From Alteromonas oceanisediminis (GTDB lineage: Bacteria > Pseudomonadota > Gammaproteobacteria > Enterobacterales > Alteromonadaceae), in the NCBI RefSeq assembly GCF_018474025.1, contig NZ_JAHCTA010000003.1, positions 1 through 64,000 on the forward strand: a stretch of DNA of 64,000 bases, in the 5' to 3' direction. Each line of letters begins with the position of its first letter. Position 1 is the first letter of the stretch. Below the pieces are notes generated by a model that saw only the letters and a list, made by a program, of their open reading frames with translations, made no database searches and was not told where the DNA came from. Positions 8,732 through 18,367 of the stretch are shown here, one piece after another. The position numbers and the translations under genes are program-made.

Positions 8732-10621
8732 ATGACGACTCACTCACTATTAAAGCGTCGTTCTGGGTTTGGACTCCAGATTAGCCTCATTACCATCGGC
8801 TTTATTATTGGCTTACTGGTTTTCTTGATTTTGTGGAATAAACAGTTAACCACCATTCAGGCTGAGCATGATCGATTGCTTGGCACAGCACGAAGTCAGA
8901 TAGACGTGAGTTTGGGCGATATACGTAATAGCGTAATGATCATTCGAGGCTTAATTGAAAACCGGCACTACCCCCACGTTGACGCTGCCTCTATTGACAC
9001 CATGAACCAGCAATTTCTGGAACTTGCGGCAATTGTGCCCAATTTGCTGCAATTAAGATTGTTAACGCTGGATGGTGTGGAAGTGATCAAAGTTGTGGTT
9101 GACGAACAGGGCGCGCAAGCGCTTTCCGGTGACGACCTGCAGGACAAGTCTAACCGATACTATGCGCGGGCTGGCTCCAGTTTGAGTGCAAATGAGATAT
9201 ACATATCGCCGTTGGATCTCAACCGTGAGTTTGGGGAAATCGTCGTACCGGTTCAACCAACGGTACGTGCCGTTATCCCGATCACGTTTGGCAATGGCGA
9301 ACGTTATGTTTTGGTGGTTAACTATCTGGTGGGATATGTTTTGGATAGCATGCGGGCGTTGTCTACTGATATGGCGACTTTGTATGCGTTCAATAGTTTT
9401 GGGCAGTGGGTGCTGCACAACGAACCCGCTACCGAGTGGCAACAGACACGTTTTACAGATCCTATCTTATCCGCCCTTACGGTTGACGACATCCGACAGC
9501 TCAGTCCCGATAACATCGAGAAACCCATTCAATATGACGGATACTCAAACCTGATCAATGGGCTCACCGTAGACTTTAACCCACTGGATGAGAAGCGTTC
9601 TGATGACCATCTTTTCATTTTAGCTTCTACAGACAGGCAACAAATTCTTGCGCTTGCGTTCGGCGCATTTATTCCAAGCGCTCTTATCACCGTAGCTTTC
9701 CTAATCGTTAGCCTAGCCATATGGCAAAAAGAACTCAGGTATCGCCAACGTCTACTCAGAACCGACAATAAATTGCGTGAGAAAGCACAAAGCCTGCGTA
9801 AAGCGCTGCGTGAACAACGCGTGATGCAGGATGAGCTGGTTGAGAGTAAAAAGTTGTCGGCTCTGGGAATGACAGTCGCGGGCGTCGCGCATGAACTCAA
9901 CACCCCAATTGGTGGCGCCATTATGGCTATTTCCTGTGTTGATGCTGACACGCAAGCGCTTGAATCCGACCTCAGCCAAGGACTCACTCATAAGCAAATG
10001 GATACATTCATAAAGCGCCAGAAAGAAGGCGTTGCGTTGGCGATGCGAAACCTTCAGCGAAGCGCTGATTTAGTCACGAGCTTTAAACGCTTAGCCATTG
10101 AACGCAATAGTGATGAACCCAGTTGGTTTTCGGTCAAACAGGTTGTCCATGATTTGGCTACTACGATAAATCCGTTGCTACGAAAGCGAGGGATAAAGCT
10201 ACACATTGACATCGCAGACTCTGCAAGCATGCGCTCCATGGCGGGTACGCTATCGCAGATTTTACAAAACTTGATCATGAATACGGTTGAACATGCCTTT
10301 CCAGAGGCTCGCTCAGGGAATGTAACGGTACGGGTTATTGAGAAAGAAGACAAGATATCAGTGACGGTTATTGACGATGGATGCGGGATTGATGAGGGTG
10401 TTAAACCCATTCTATTTGACCCTTTCGTAACAAGCGGGCGAGGCGCTGGGCATACTGGGTTAGGTCTTTATCTCGTGTATCAATGGGTGACCAAAGTGAT
10501 GAAAGGTCGGATTACGGTTAACACTCATGATGGCGGTACCTCGTTTACATTAACCATGCCGAAAGACCTACTTAAGCTCACATCGGAGCGCCATTCGGCA
10601 AGCCCTCAAGCTTCAAGGTAA
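8732..10621 (+). CDS. Membrane sensor histidine kinase
   Basis: 629 residues. A membrane helix (about 14-36), a periplasmic sensor domain of about 265 residues that looks like a Cache-type fold, and a second helix (about 306-331) are followed by a coiled coil. The dimerisation domain has the phospho-acceptor His387 in VAGVAHELNTPIGG, a variant H-box typical of one kinase subgroup. The ATPase domain shows QILQNLIMNTVEHAF (N box), DDGCGI (G1) and GHTGLGLYLVYQWV (G2). All catalytic boxes are intact, so it should autophosphorylate. It is co-transcribed with the upstream receiver protein. The signal is unknown. Confidence 0.88.
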   Translation: MTTHSLLKRRSGFGLQISLITIGFIIGLLVFLILWNKQLTTIQAEHDRLLGTARSQIDVSLGDIRNSVMIIRGLIENRHYPHVDAASIDTMNQQFLELAAIVPNLLQLRLLTLDGVEVIKVVVDEQGAQALSGDDLQDKSNRYYARAGSSLSANEIYISPLDLNREFGEIVVPVQPTVRAVIPITFGNGERYVLVVNYLVGYVLDSMRALSTDMATLYAFNSFGQWVLHNEPATEWQQTRFTDPILSALTVDDIRQLSPDNIEKPIQYDGYSNLINGLTVDFNPLDEKRSDDHLFILASTDRQQILALAFGAFIPSALITVAFLIVSLAIWQKELRYRQRLLRTDNKLREKAQSLRKALREQRVMQDELVESKKLSALGMTVAGVAHELNTPIGGAIMAISCVDADTQALESDLSQGLTHKQMDTFIKRQKEGVALAMRNLQRSADLVTSFKRLAIERNSDEPSWFSVKQVVHDLATTINPLLRKRGIKLHIDIADSASMRSMAGTLSQILQNLIMNTVEHAFPEARSGNVTVRVIEKEDKISVTVIDDGCGIDEGVKPILFDPFVTSGRGAGHTGLGLYLVYQWVTKVMKGRITVNTHDGGTSFTLTMPKDLLKLTSERHSASPQASR

Positions 10622-10701
10622 ATTCATTCATTCGGCGAATAACCTTTTTAATTTCAATATCCTTGGTAAACTGAACGCTGGATACATTTGCTGAGATAGC
10701 C

Positions 10702-12117
10702 ATGAGTTCGAAAAAAACCGCCGCCACTGTTTACCAATTTGATGCTGTTGTTATCGGAACCGGCCCCGGTGGCGAAGGTGTTGCCATGCAACTGGCAAAA
10801 GCGGGCAAAAAAGTCGCAGTCATCGAGCGCTACGAGTCAGTCGGAGGTGGTTGTACGCATTGGGGCACGATCCCATCAAAATCACTCCGCCACTCAGTGA
10901 GCCGATTAGTTGAATATAATAGCACGCCATTATTTAACGAAAACACCATTCAAACACTGACGTTTGCCGACATCATGCAGCACGCCAGTGGCGTGATCCG
11001 CAAACAATCTCAGTTGCGTTCGTCATTCTATATGCGCAACCGCGTCACACTGATCCACGGCGAAGCAAGCTTCATTGATGCGCATACGCTTGAGGTCAAA
11101 AAAGCTGACGGCTCTGTGGATAAGATTACAACGGCACAGGTGGCTATTGCGACAGGTTCTCGCCCTTACACACCTGCCGATATCAATTTTGACCACCCTA
11201 GGGTGTACCATTCAGACAGTATTCTGTCGATGAAGCACGATCCCAAAACCATTATTATCTACGGTGCTGGCGTAATTGGCACCGAGTACGCTTCTATCTT
11301 TCGTGGCATGGGCGTTAAAGTCGACTTAGTGAATATGCGTGAACGCCTATTATCCTTTTTGGATGCTGAAGTGTCAGATTCACTGAGTTACCATTTGTGG
11401 AACAATGGCGTTGTTATTCGCCACAACGAAACCTACAGCTCAGTCGAAACCCATGACGATTATGTGATCCTGAATCTTGAGTCCGGCAAACGAATGAAAG
11501 CAGACTGTCTGCTGTTTGCAAACGGTAGAACCGGCAATACTGATATGCTGAAGCTTGAGAATATAGGCCTTAAAGCAGACTCACGCGGCCAGTTGAAAGT
11601 TGACGAACATTATTGCACTGAGGTAGAGAACGTTTTCGCCGTTGGTGACGTGATCGGTTATCCTAGCTTGGCATCCGCAGCTTACAACCAAGGCCGGTTT
11701 GCTGCTGAGGCAATGCTTAACGGTGTGAGTCATGCGAGCCTTATCGAGGATATTCCCACAGGCATCTACACGATCCCAGAAATCAGCTCAGTGGGAAAAA
11801 CCGAACAGGAACTCACGCAAATGAAGGTTCCCTATGAAGTCGGCAGAGCGCAATTTAAGCATCTCGCCCGCGCCCAGATTGCATCAACGCTGGTTGGCAG
11901 TCTTAAAATATTGTTTCACCGAGAAACTAAAGAAGTGCTTGGAATACATTGTTTTGGCGAGCGCGCTTCAGAAATTGTGCATATCGGGCAAGCCATTATG
12001 CAGCAAAAAGACGGTGGCAATACCATCGACTATTTTGTTAATAACACGTTTAACTATCCCACCATGGCAGAGGCTTATCGGGTTGCAGCCCTGAACGGTC
12101 TGAATAGGGTTTTTTAG
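10702..12117 (+). CDS. sthA: Soluble pyridine nucleotide transhydrogenase SthA
   Basis: This 471-residue FAD enzyme moves reducing equivalents between NADPH and NAD+. It is a two-dinucleotide-binding-domain flavoprotein with GTGPGGEG for FAD at the N-terminus, the [17 protein letters not shown] block (Thr replaces the second redox Cys found in lipoamide dehydrogenases, as in known SthA), [13 protein letters not shown] for the second nucleotide, and a [15 protein letters not shown] block. The C-terminal dimerisation domain is complete. Length and motifs match E. coli SthA. It is transcribed singly, and a minus-strand terminator of the convergent gene begins right after its stop. Confidence 0.96.
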   Translation: MSSKKTAATVYQFDAVVIGTGPGGEGVAMQLAKAGKKVAVIERYESVGGGCTHWGTIPSKSLRHSVSRLVEYNSTPLFNENTIQTLTFADIMQHASGVIRKQSQLRSSFYMRNRVTLIHGEASFIDAHTLEVKKADGSVDKITTAQVAIATGSRPYTPADINFDHPRVYHSDSILSMKHDPKTIIIYGAGVIGTEYASIFRGMGVKVDLVNMRERLLSFLDAEVSDSLSYHLWNNGVVIRHNETYSSVETHDDYVILNLESGKRMKADCLLFANGRTGNTDMLKLENIGLKADSRGQLKVDEHYCTEVENVFAVGDVIGYPSLASAAYNQGRFAAEAMLNGVSHASLIEDIPTGIYTIPEISSVGKTEQELTQMKVPYEVGRAQFKHLARAQIASTLVGSLKILFHRETKEVLGIHCFGERASEIVHIGQAIMQQKDGGNTIDYFVNNTFNYPTMAEAYRVAALNGLNRVF

Positions 12118-12120
12118 GAT

Positions 12121-12147
12121 TAAAAAAGCCCGGATATGTACCGGGCT
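12121..12147 (-). terminator. Intrinsic terminator of the small secreted protein gene
   Basis: A 7-bp stem (AGCCCGG with CCGGGCT) and 7-base loop are followed on the minus strand by TTTTTTA. It ends transcription of the gene at 12170-12487; on the plus strand no T-run follows, so sthA lacks an obvious terminator of its own. Confidence 0.8.
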
Positions 12148-12169
12148 AACTCTTGCTTTAATGTTAACT

Positions 12170-12487
12170 CTAGTTAGCGTTATCAACGACTAACGAATGG
12201 TTACTGGCGTAGGTTGCATCTCTATGTGCGACCACTTCGATAAGACGAAGCTTCGGATAATAAGATACCGTTGCCATTGCATTGTTTGTATTGTCTTCAG
12301 CACCAAGCACAATTTGCTGTTGTACTTCTTTAAACGCAGTGTTTTCACCAATATTGGTTGTCATACACTGGCTGTTCACTTCGAAAGTTTTTGCATCCAT
12401 ACAATCGAATAGCTGAGGCTTTAACGACTCCGCATGCGCAACACCTGACAATAAAGCCATAGATAAAATCACTAAAGATTTACGCAT
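12170..12487 (-). CDS. Small secreted protein of unknown function
   Basis: A 105-residue product with a clear signal peptide, MRKSLVILSMALLSGVAHA, cut before ESLK. The mature part of about 85 residues has two cysteines (FDCMDAK and NSQCMTT) that could form one disulfide in the periplasm, and alternating polar/hydrophobic strands. I do not recognise the family. The start has a perfect Shine-Dalgarno AAGGAGGT, which suggests a high translation rate. It has its own terminator and lies alone between sthA and the EAL gene. Confidence 0.7.
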   Translation of the reverse strand: MRKSLVILSMALLSGVAHAESLKPQLFDCMDAKTFEVNSQCMTTNIGENTAFKEVQQQIVLGAEDNTNNAMATVSYYPKLRLIEVVAHRDATYASNHSLVVDNAN

Positions 12488-12633
12488 TGTTACCTCCTTA
12501 GGGCCAGAGGTATCTCGAGAACAACATGAATCTGGAGTTTCTGACCAATTAGGTTAGATAATAGCCGATAGCCAACAAGATTGCAATATCGATCACAGTT
12601 TTGTGACACTAATATGACAATCTTGGTTTTTTT

Positions 12634-14868
12634 CTAGGAATTTGCATCATCCAAAAATATCATGAGTTGATCAAATGGCATGGGTCTGGCAAACAGGTAG
12701 CCCTGCGCCTCATCGCAGCCCAACTTCAGCATATAACTGGCTTGTTCTCGTTTTTCAACACCCTCTGCAATGGTCGACAGGCCCAATTTGTTGCCAAGAG
12801 TCACTATGGTTTCAGCAATGAATGCGTTCGAGCCGGGCTGAATATCACTGACAAAAGAGCGGTCTACCTTTAATCTGTCCAGCGGTAGCTGTTGCAGATA
12901 GCTCATCGATGAAAAGCCAGTACCAAAATCATCGATGGCAATAGCAACGCCATATTCTTTGAGTGCGCGCAGTGCATCAATCACTATCTGTGGTTCATCC
13001 ATTACCACGCTTTCAGTGATTTCTAATTCCAACAACGTCGGGTCTATCCCATTTTTTTCGATAGCCCCTTTGACCTTATCGACAAAAAAGCGATCTCTAA
13101 ATTGGGGGATCGATATGTTCACAGCGACGCGTAGGTGCCCATAACCCGCATCCTTAAGTTGGCGGATACGCGCGCAAGACTCTTCCAGCACCCACTGGCC
13201 TATATCCACAATTAAACCCGAATATTCCGCAAGTGGCACAAACACTGCTGGCGATATATATGAGCCGTCGCTGTCTGGCCAGCGTAACAGCCCTTCCATT
13301 CCAACCACTTTTTCGCTGATCAGGTCTACCTGCGGTTGAAACCATAGTTGCAATTTGCGATCAGCAAAATCAGTACGTAAACGCCTGATCATACTTAAGC
13401 GCCACGTGGTTTTTTCCTCAATCTCGGGCGCAAAAAATTCGTAATTGTCGGTCAGGTTTTTCTTCGCACGATTGAGCGCAATATTGGATTGTTTGAGAAT
13501 TATCGTGCCTTTATTTCGCTCACCGGTCAGCCGTGTCAGACCAATCGTTACATTGATAGGGAGCGTGTGATCGCCTGCGATAAAAGACGATTCAAATACC
13601 GCGTTAATTTTTTCTGGATTAACGATAGATTGCTCACCAATAAGACCAAATACATCCGCACCAATCCGGCCTTTTTTCACGTCAGGGCCAAACGCTTCTA
13701 ACAAACGATTACTGACGGCACTGAGGACTTCATTACCGGCTTCCTGGCCCAAGCCATCATTAATATCTGAGAAGTGATTGATATCCACCAGTGCCATGGT
13801 AACACCCGAGGTGCTTTCTATTTGGTGTGGCCGGTCTAGCATGTTGATAAATTCGTTACGATTAGGCAGGCGAGTTAACCAGTCTCTGAATGCAGCGTTA
13901 CGCAACTGATGAAATAGATTAACGTTTTCATAACCCACCGAGACACTGGAAAGGAAAATCTCCAGCAATTGCCGATCAAGTTCACTGAGTTCGTGGCGCA
14001 TATTGACATACACAGCAGCTTCGAACCCCGAGCTATTGATGTACAGCACAGAAAAACTGTGTTCAAACACATGCTTTTGAAATTTTAAGCAACGATTGAT
14101 GTGCTCCACAATCACTGGATTATGGATTTGCTCAACGCGTTCGTTGATATAGGAGGCAAATTCACCCGCAGCCCCCAAGATGTAAACACCTTCATCGTCT
14201 TCTTTGTCCAGCACCGAACCGGCACGCGCACACACAACACCTTCCGCCTCTAACCCAATGAGTGAGGTGATCTGAGTCACGATCCCTTCGCAATACCCTT
14301 TTACAGAGTGCTCTTCGAGTAAATTAGCGGCAGACTGAATGATTTTTTGCAGACCAATCCGGCTTTGGTTGATTGTGCGGAGTTGTTGATACGAGCGGAT
14401 TGATGCGATGACTGCGGTCATTAGCTTGCCGCGGGTCAGTTCAGTTTTCGTCTTATAATCATTGATGTCATAGGTTTTGATCACCTGTTCTTCAGGTGCA
14501 TAACCTGGCTGACCGGTACGCAGGATGATACGAGGCTCCAGTAGATGCATTTGCTCTCGCATGTGCTTGACGACGTTGAGGCCTGCGTCATCAGTTTCCA
14601 TCACGACATCAAGTAAGATAATCGCAATATCGCGTTTGTGTTCTTCGAGTACTTCTAAGGCCTGAGCACCAGTGTACGCATGTAAAAAGTTCAGCTTTCT
14701 ATCGCTAACAATCAAGTCAGAGAGCGCGAGGCGAGTCACCGTATGGATTTCTTCATCATCATCGACAATTAAAATATTCCATACGCGGTAATGCTCTTCA
14801 TCACCTTCGCCCGGGGCGTCTTCATCCTGGAAGATAAGTTCATCGTTGTCGTAATCGCTGGGGACCAT
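12634..14868 (-). CDS. REC-DUF3369-GGDEF-EAL response regulator, c-di-GMP phosphodiesterase
   Basis: 744 residues in four domains: a receiver (about 32-155) with DDDEE and phospho-acceptor Asp87 in ILLDVVMETDD; a DUF3369-type domain (about 170-320); a GGDEF domain (about 335-485) whose signature is degraded to IGADVF, so it should not make c-di-GMP; and an EAL domain (about 495-735). The EAL part keeps the metal and catalytic residues in EGLLRW, NISIPQF, ELEITES, DDFGTG, KVDRSF, AEGVE and QGYLFARP, so it is predicted to hydrolyse c-di-GMP to pGpG under control of phosphorylation. The kinase upstream of sthA is a possible partner by proximity only. Confidence 0.9.
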   Translation of the reverse strand: MVPSDYDNDELIFQDEDAPGEGDEEHYRVWNILIVDDDEEIHTVTRLALSDLIVSDRKLNFLHAYTGAQALEVLEEHKRDIAIILLDVVMETDDAGLNVVKHMREQMHLLEPRIILRTGQPGYAPEEQVIKTYDINDYKTKTELTRGKLMTAVIASIRSYQQLRTINQSRIGLQKIIQSAANLLEEHSVKGYCEGIVTQITSLIGLEAEGVVCARAGSVLDKEDDEGVYILGAAGEFASYINERVEQIHNPVIVEHINRCLKFQKHVFEHSFSVLYINSSGFEAAVYVNMRHELSELDRQLLEIFLSSVSVGYENVNLFHQLRNAAFRDWLTRLPNRNEFINMLDRPHQIESTSGVTMALVDINHFSDINDGLGQEAGNEVLSAVSNRLLEAFGPDVKKGRIGADVFGLIGEQSIVNPEKINAVFESSFIAGDHTLPINVTIGLTRLTGERNKGTIILKQSNIALNRAKKNLTDNYEFFAPEIEEKTTWRLSMIRRLRTDFADRKLQLWFQPQVDLISEKVVGMEGLLRWPDSDGSYISPAVFVPLAEYSGLIVDIGQWVLEESCARIRQLKDAGYGHLRVAVNISIPQFRDRFFVDKVKGAIEKNGIDPTLLELEITESVVMDEPQIVIDALRALKEYGVAIAIDDFGTGFSSMSYLQQLPLDRLKVDRSFVSDIQPGSNAFIAETIVTLGNKLGLSTIAEGVEKREQASYMLKLGCDEAQGYLFARPMPFDQLMIFLDDANS

Positions 14869-14966
14869 TCAAACTTTTATTAATTGTAGATAAGTTACGT
14901 TATCCTAAACCTATATTGAATAATTGCAAACCTCTCTGGCGCACAAAATAACGGTGTAACAATACA

Positions 14967-15893
14967 ATGAAAATTGATCCACAACATTCGATCGTGCCAA
15001 TCGATAAGACATCGAAAACCAAAACGGTGCGTCCCACCGAAACGCCAGCCAAGGTTGAAGTCAAAAATACCGTGCGCCCCGAGCGCCATAAAAAAGCGCG
15101 TGGCGCCTTATTGCGCTGGTTCGCGCAAATCGGTATCCAACCTAATGACGACACACTGGATGTTGTTGCGTTAGCTAAGCAAACCAGCCGCCGTGAGCAC
15201 ATTTTAGCATCGAATAAGTTACGCAACTTGCAGCGAATATTAGATATCGCGATGGAAGTGAATATCGATAGTGAGCCCAGCGAGCAAGTTGATCCCGACT
15301 GGTTTTTTACCTTTTCTCGTTTGGCCGAGGATATTCATTCACCCGCAATGCAATCGTTGTGGGGAAAAATTGCCGCCGTAGAAATAACACAACCCGGTAG
15401 TTTTTCACTGCGCACATTGCACCTTTTGACACAGATTACTCAACGCGATGCCAAGATTTTCAATAAAGCTGCCAGTTTAGCCTGTCGCCGCAAGCAGGAA
15501 AGTACGCCAAGGCTATTGGTTGGCTATTATCAGCGAGCTTCGTTTTTGAACTGGTTACGACCTTCACAGCAAACGCACCTCAACCTTGCGCAGTTTGGAT
15601 TGACCTATCCGGATATTCTCTCGCTGATTGATATGGGGTTGATCTTTGCCAGTGAGATTGAAACCGGCGAGCTGGACACTGAGCGCCGCGAATACTGGCG
15701 TTGTGGCGATAACCGTTTTGAAATTGCGCCGCGTAAGCGCGGCACCGCCTTAGTGTATTACAAGTTTACCAGTGTTGGCAGCGAGCTGTATCGGCTAGCC
15801 AGTAGGCACCCTAAGCCCACTTACTTAGATGCCCTACTGAGTCTGCTCGGAAATGCCTTTGAAGTTGTGTCGCACCACGCAAGCGACAACTGA
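14967..15893 (+). CDS. Conserved hypothetical protein, TIGR03899/DUF2806-like
   Basis: 308 residues with no signal peptide or membrane span. The central half (RREHILASNKLRNLQRI ... DPDWFFTFSRLAEDIHSPAMQSLWGKIAAVEI) matches my memory of the TIGR03899 family, restricted to gammaproteobacteria; a DUF2806-like fold covers this part. The pattern of an N-terminal basic segment followed by a helical domain and a C-terminal winged-helix-like region resembles phage-resistance or stress proteins only loosely, so I give no function. It is divergent from the EAL gene and its stop is 7 bp from the convergent cysH. Confidence 0.65.
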   Translation: MKIDPQHSIVPIDKTSKTKTVRPTETPAKVEVKNTVRPERHKKARGALLRWFAQIGIQPNDDTLDVVALAKQTSRREHILASNKLRNLQRILDIAMEVNIDSEPSEQVDPDWFFTFSRLAEDIHSPAMQSLWGKIAAVEITQPGSFSLRTLHLLTQITQRDAKIFNKAASLACRRKQESTPRLLVGYYQRASFLNWLRPSQQTHLNLAQFGLTYPDILSLIDMGLIFASEIETGELDTERREYWRCGDNRFEIAPRKRGTALVYYKFTSVGSELYRLASRHPKPTYLDALLSLLGNAFEVVSHHASDN

Positions 15894-15900
15894 AATCAAT

Positions 15901-16665
15901 CTATATGCCGTCACCAAACTCATGCAAGCCGCATTCACGTTTGAGGCCGAAGAAACGTGTGTCCTGCTCAGACATCCCCTCTTGCAAACTTTGTGTGGTG
16001 TGCCAATCGCCAATTGATACATAACCTTCTTCCCACAATGGGTGGTAGGGAAGATCATGTTCCTTTAGATACACATGCAGATCCTTGTTGGTCCAATCGA
16101 TGATGGGATACACTTTAAACTGCCCTCTCACGCGTTGTAAAACCGGCAGCTTCTCGCGACTATCGGATTGAGAACGACGCAAACCGGCAAACCATGTTCC
16201 TGCATCCAGCTCACTGAGCGCGCGCTGCATCGGTTCAACCTTGTTCATCTTATTGTATTGCTCAATGCCTTCAATCCCCTTCTCCCAAAGCTTACCAAAA
16301 CGCGCTTCTTGCCACGCCGGCGAAAGGCCTGAGGAATACACCTTTAAGTTTATGTTTAACCGCTCAACCAACTCATCAATAAACTGATAAGTTTTCTCAA
16401 ACAAATAGCCAGTATCGGTGAGCACGACAGGAATATCGGGTTGCGCTTGAGTCAACAGGTGCAACATCACCGCTGACTGCGCGCCGAAACTGCTCGACAC
16501 AATCGCATTTCTGGGAAGCGAATGAAGCGCCCATTCAATGCGTTGCTGTGCCGTCATCCGCTCGAGCAGTTCATTAACCTGCGCGATATGGTCGTCACTG
16601 GCATCCAGTGAAAGAGCCGGCAAATCACTGACTGGCTGGGCGCCCAATGCGCTTAGGCTACTCAT
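15901..16665 (-). CDS. cysH: Phosphoadenosine phosphosulfate reductase CysH
   Basis: 254 residues. The enzyme reduces PAPS to sulfite with thioredoxin or glutaredoxin. Visible are the PP-loop-like [14 protein letters not shown], the [17 protein letters not shown] block, [18 protein letters not shown], and the catalytic cysteine in KRECGLH near the C-terminus. There are no extra cysteine pairs, which fits the PAPS-specific enzyme without an iron-sulfur cluster. It overlaps the end of cysI by 8 bp, so the two are translationally coupled. It is the last gene of a cysJIH operon. Confidence 0.96.
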   Translation of the reverse strand: MSSLSALGAQPVSDLPALSLDASDDHIAQVNELLERMTAQQRIEWALHSLPRNAIVSSSFGAQSAVMLHLLTQAQPDIPVVLTDTGYLFEKTYQFIDELVERLNINLKVYSSGLSPAWQEARFGKLWEKGIEGIEQYNKMNKVEPMQRALSELDAGTWFAGLRRSQSDSREKLPVLQRVRGQFKVYPIIDWTNKDLHVYLKEHDLPYHPLWEEGYVSIGDWHTTQSLQEGMSEQDTRFFGLKRECGLHEFGDGI

Positions 16666-18367
16666 AAAAATCCTTGGCGGAATTCACCACCGGATTGACA
16701 ATGCCAGCACGGATTACAAAGTCACCAAAGGCTTCATTCGATTGGCGCTCTTTGGCCCACTGACCAATTAATTCATCCAATGAACGCATGATATCTTCAT
16801 GACTGACATTCTCTTGGTAAAGGCGTGGTATCCGAGTTCCTTCACGATTTCCACCGATGTAAAAATTGTACTTGCCCGGACCTTTACCTACCAGACCGAC
16901 CTCGGCCAGCATGGCACGACCACATCCATTAGGACAGCCAGTAACACGGTAAATAATGCTCTCGTCGGCAATCTGGTGCTTCTGGAGGATTTGTTCCAGC
17001 TCCGAGACGGCGGAGGGCAGATAACGCTCTGCTTCTGCCATCGCAAGTGGGCACGTCGGCAACGAAACACATGCCATCGAGTCTTTGCGCTGGTGACTCG
17101 TATCCGGTTGGATCAAACCATGTTTCACCGCTAACGCTTCAATTTCAGCTTTATCGTCAGCCGCGACGCCGGCAATAATCAGGTTTTGATTGGCGGTCAT
17201 GCGGAAATCGCCCTTATGGATCTTGGCGATTTCAGCACAGCCAGTCTTGAGCGATTTCTCTGGGTAATCGAGGATCCGACCATTTTCAATAAACACTGTC
17301 AGGTGATGCTTGCCATCAATACCTTCTACCCAGCCGAAACGATCGCCACGCCCAGTAAACTCGTAAGCTTCACTAGGCGCAAATGTAATGCCAGCACGCT
17401 TTTCAACTTCCTGTTTGAAGGTGTCTACTCCCACTCGCTCAAGCGTGTACTTCGTTTTCGCATTCTTTCGATTGACGCGATTACCCCAGTCACGCTGTGT
17501 TGATACCACAGCTTCTGCCACCGCTAGGGTATGCTCCAGTGGGATAAAGCCAAAGTCATCGGCCTTGCGCGGAAACGTGCTGGTGTCCCCATGCGTCATG
17601 GCTAAACCACCGCCGACAAGCACATTAAAACCAACCAGTTTTCCCGCTTTGGCGATTGCCACAAAATTCAGGTCATTGGCGTGTACATCAACATCGTTTT
17701 GCGGCGGGATCACCACGGTCGTCTTAAATTTACGTGGGAGGTAGTTGTCGCCTAAAATGGGCTCAACCTCTGTCGTTTCGACCTTTTCGCCATCCAGCCA
17801 AATTTCTGCATAAGCACGGGTCTTGGGCAATAAATGCTCACTGATTTTGGCAGCCCATTCCCATGCCTGCTGGTGCACGATCGACTCAACAGGATTGGAT
17901 GTACACAGCACATTCCGGTTCACATCGCCTGCCGTCGCAATCGAATCAATACCGGCCTTATTGAGCGTTTGGTGCATTTTCTTAATGTTCGGCTTTAACA
18001 CACCATGAAACTGAAATGTTTGACGCGTGGTTAAGCGAATGCTGCCGTACAAGGAGTAATCTGCCGCAAATTTATCGATCACCAGCCATTGCTCTGGCTT
18101 GATAACGCCACCTGGTAAACGCGCTCGCAACATGACATTGTGCAGTGGCTCTAGTTTTTGTTTTGTGCGCTCGTTGCGAATATCGCGGTCGTCTTGCTGA
18201 TACATACCGTGAAAGCGGATCAGCTGAAAATTATCTGCTGTGAAGCCACCCGTTACGTTGTCTGCTAAATCTTCTGTGATAGTACCGCGAAGATGTTTAC
18301 TCTGCGCTTTCATGCGCTCATTGTCAGCGAGCTTACCTTCAACAATTAAATTTTTAGAATCACTCAT
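16658..18367 (-). CDS. cysI: Sulfite reductase hemoprotein beta-component CysI
   Basis: 569 residues. This subunit carries siroheme and a 4Fe-4S cluster and reduces sulfite to sulfide with six electrons from CysJ. The cluster ligands are in [10 protein letters not shown] and [10 protein letters not shown] (C-X5-C and C-X3-C). The conserved [12 protein letters not shown] and [10 protein letters not shown] blocks of the sulfite/nitrite reductase family are present. The length is the usual one. Its ATG overlaps the stop codon of cysJ by one base (TAATG), which keeps subunit synthesis coupled. Confidence 0.97.
   Translation of the reverse strand: MSDSKNLIVEGKLADNERMKAQSKHLRGTITEDLADNVTGGFTADNFQLIRFHGMYQQDDRDIRNERTKQKLEPLHNVMLRARLPGGVIKPEQWLVIDKFAADYSLYGSIRLTTRQTFQFHGVLKPNIKKMHQTLNKAGIDSIATAGDVNRNVLCTSNPVESIVHQQAWEWAAKISEHLLPKTRAYAEIWLDGEKVETTEVEPILGDNYLPRKFKTTVVIPPQNDVDVHANDLNFVAIAKAGKLVGFNVLVGGGLAMTHGDTSTFPRKADDFGFIPLEHTLAVAEAVVSTQRDWGNRVNRKNAKTKYTLERVGVDTFKQEVEKRAGITFAPSEAYEFTGRGDRFGWVEGIDGKHHLTVFIENGRILDYPEKSLKTGCAEIAKIHKGDFRMTANQNLIIAGVAADDKAEIEALAVKHGLIQPDTSHQRKDSMACVSLPTCPLAMAEAERYLPSAVSELEQILQKHQIADESIIYRVTGCPNGCGRAMLAEVGLVGKGPGKYNFYIGGNREGTRIPRLYQENVSHEDIMRSLDELIGQWAKERQSNEAFGDFVIRAGIVNPVVNSAKDFYE

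Noticed and set aside
12586-12613. TCACA-TGTGA pair resembling a CRP site
   Set aside because: The order is TCACA...TGTGA with a short spacer, the reverse of the CRP site (TGTGA-N6-TCACA), so it is only an inverted repeat.
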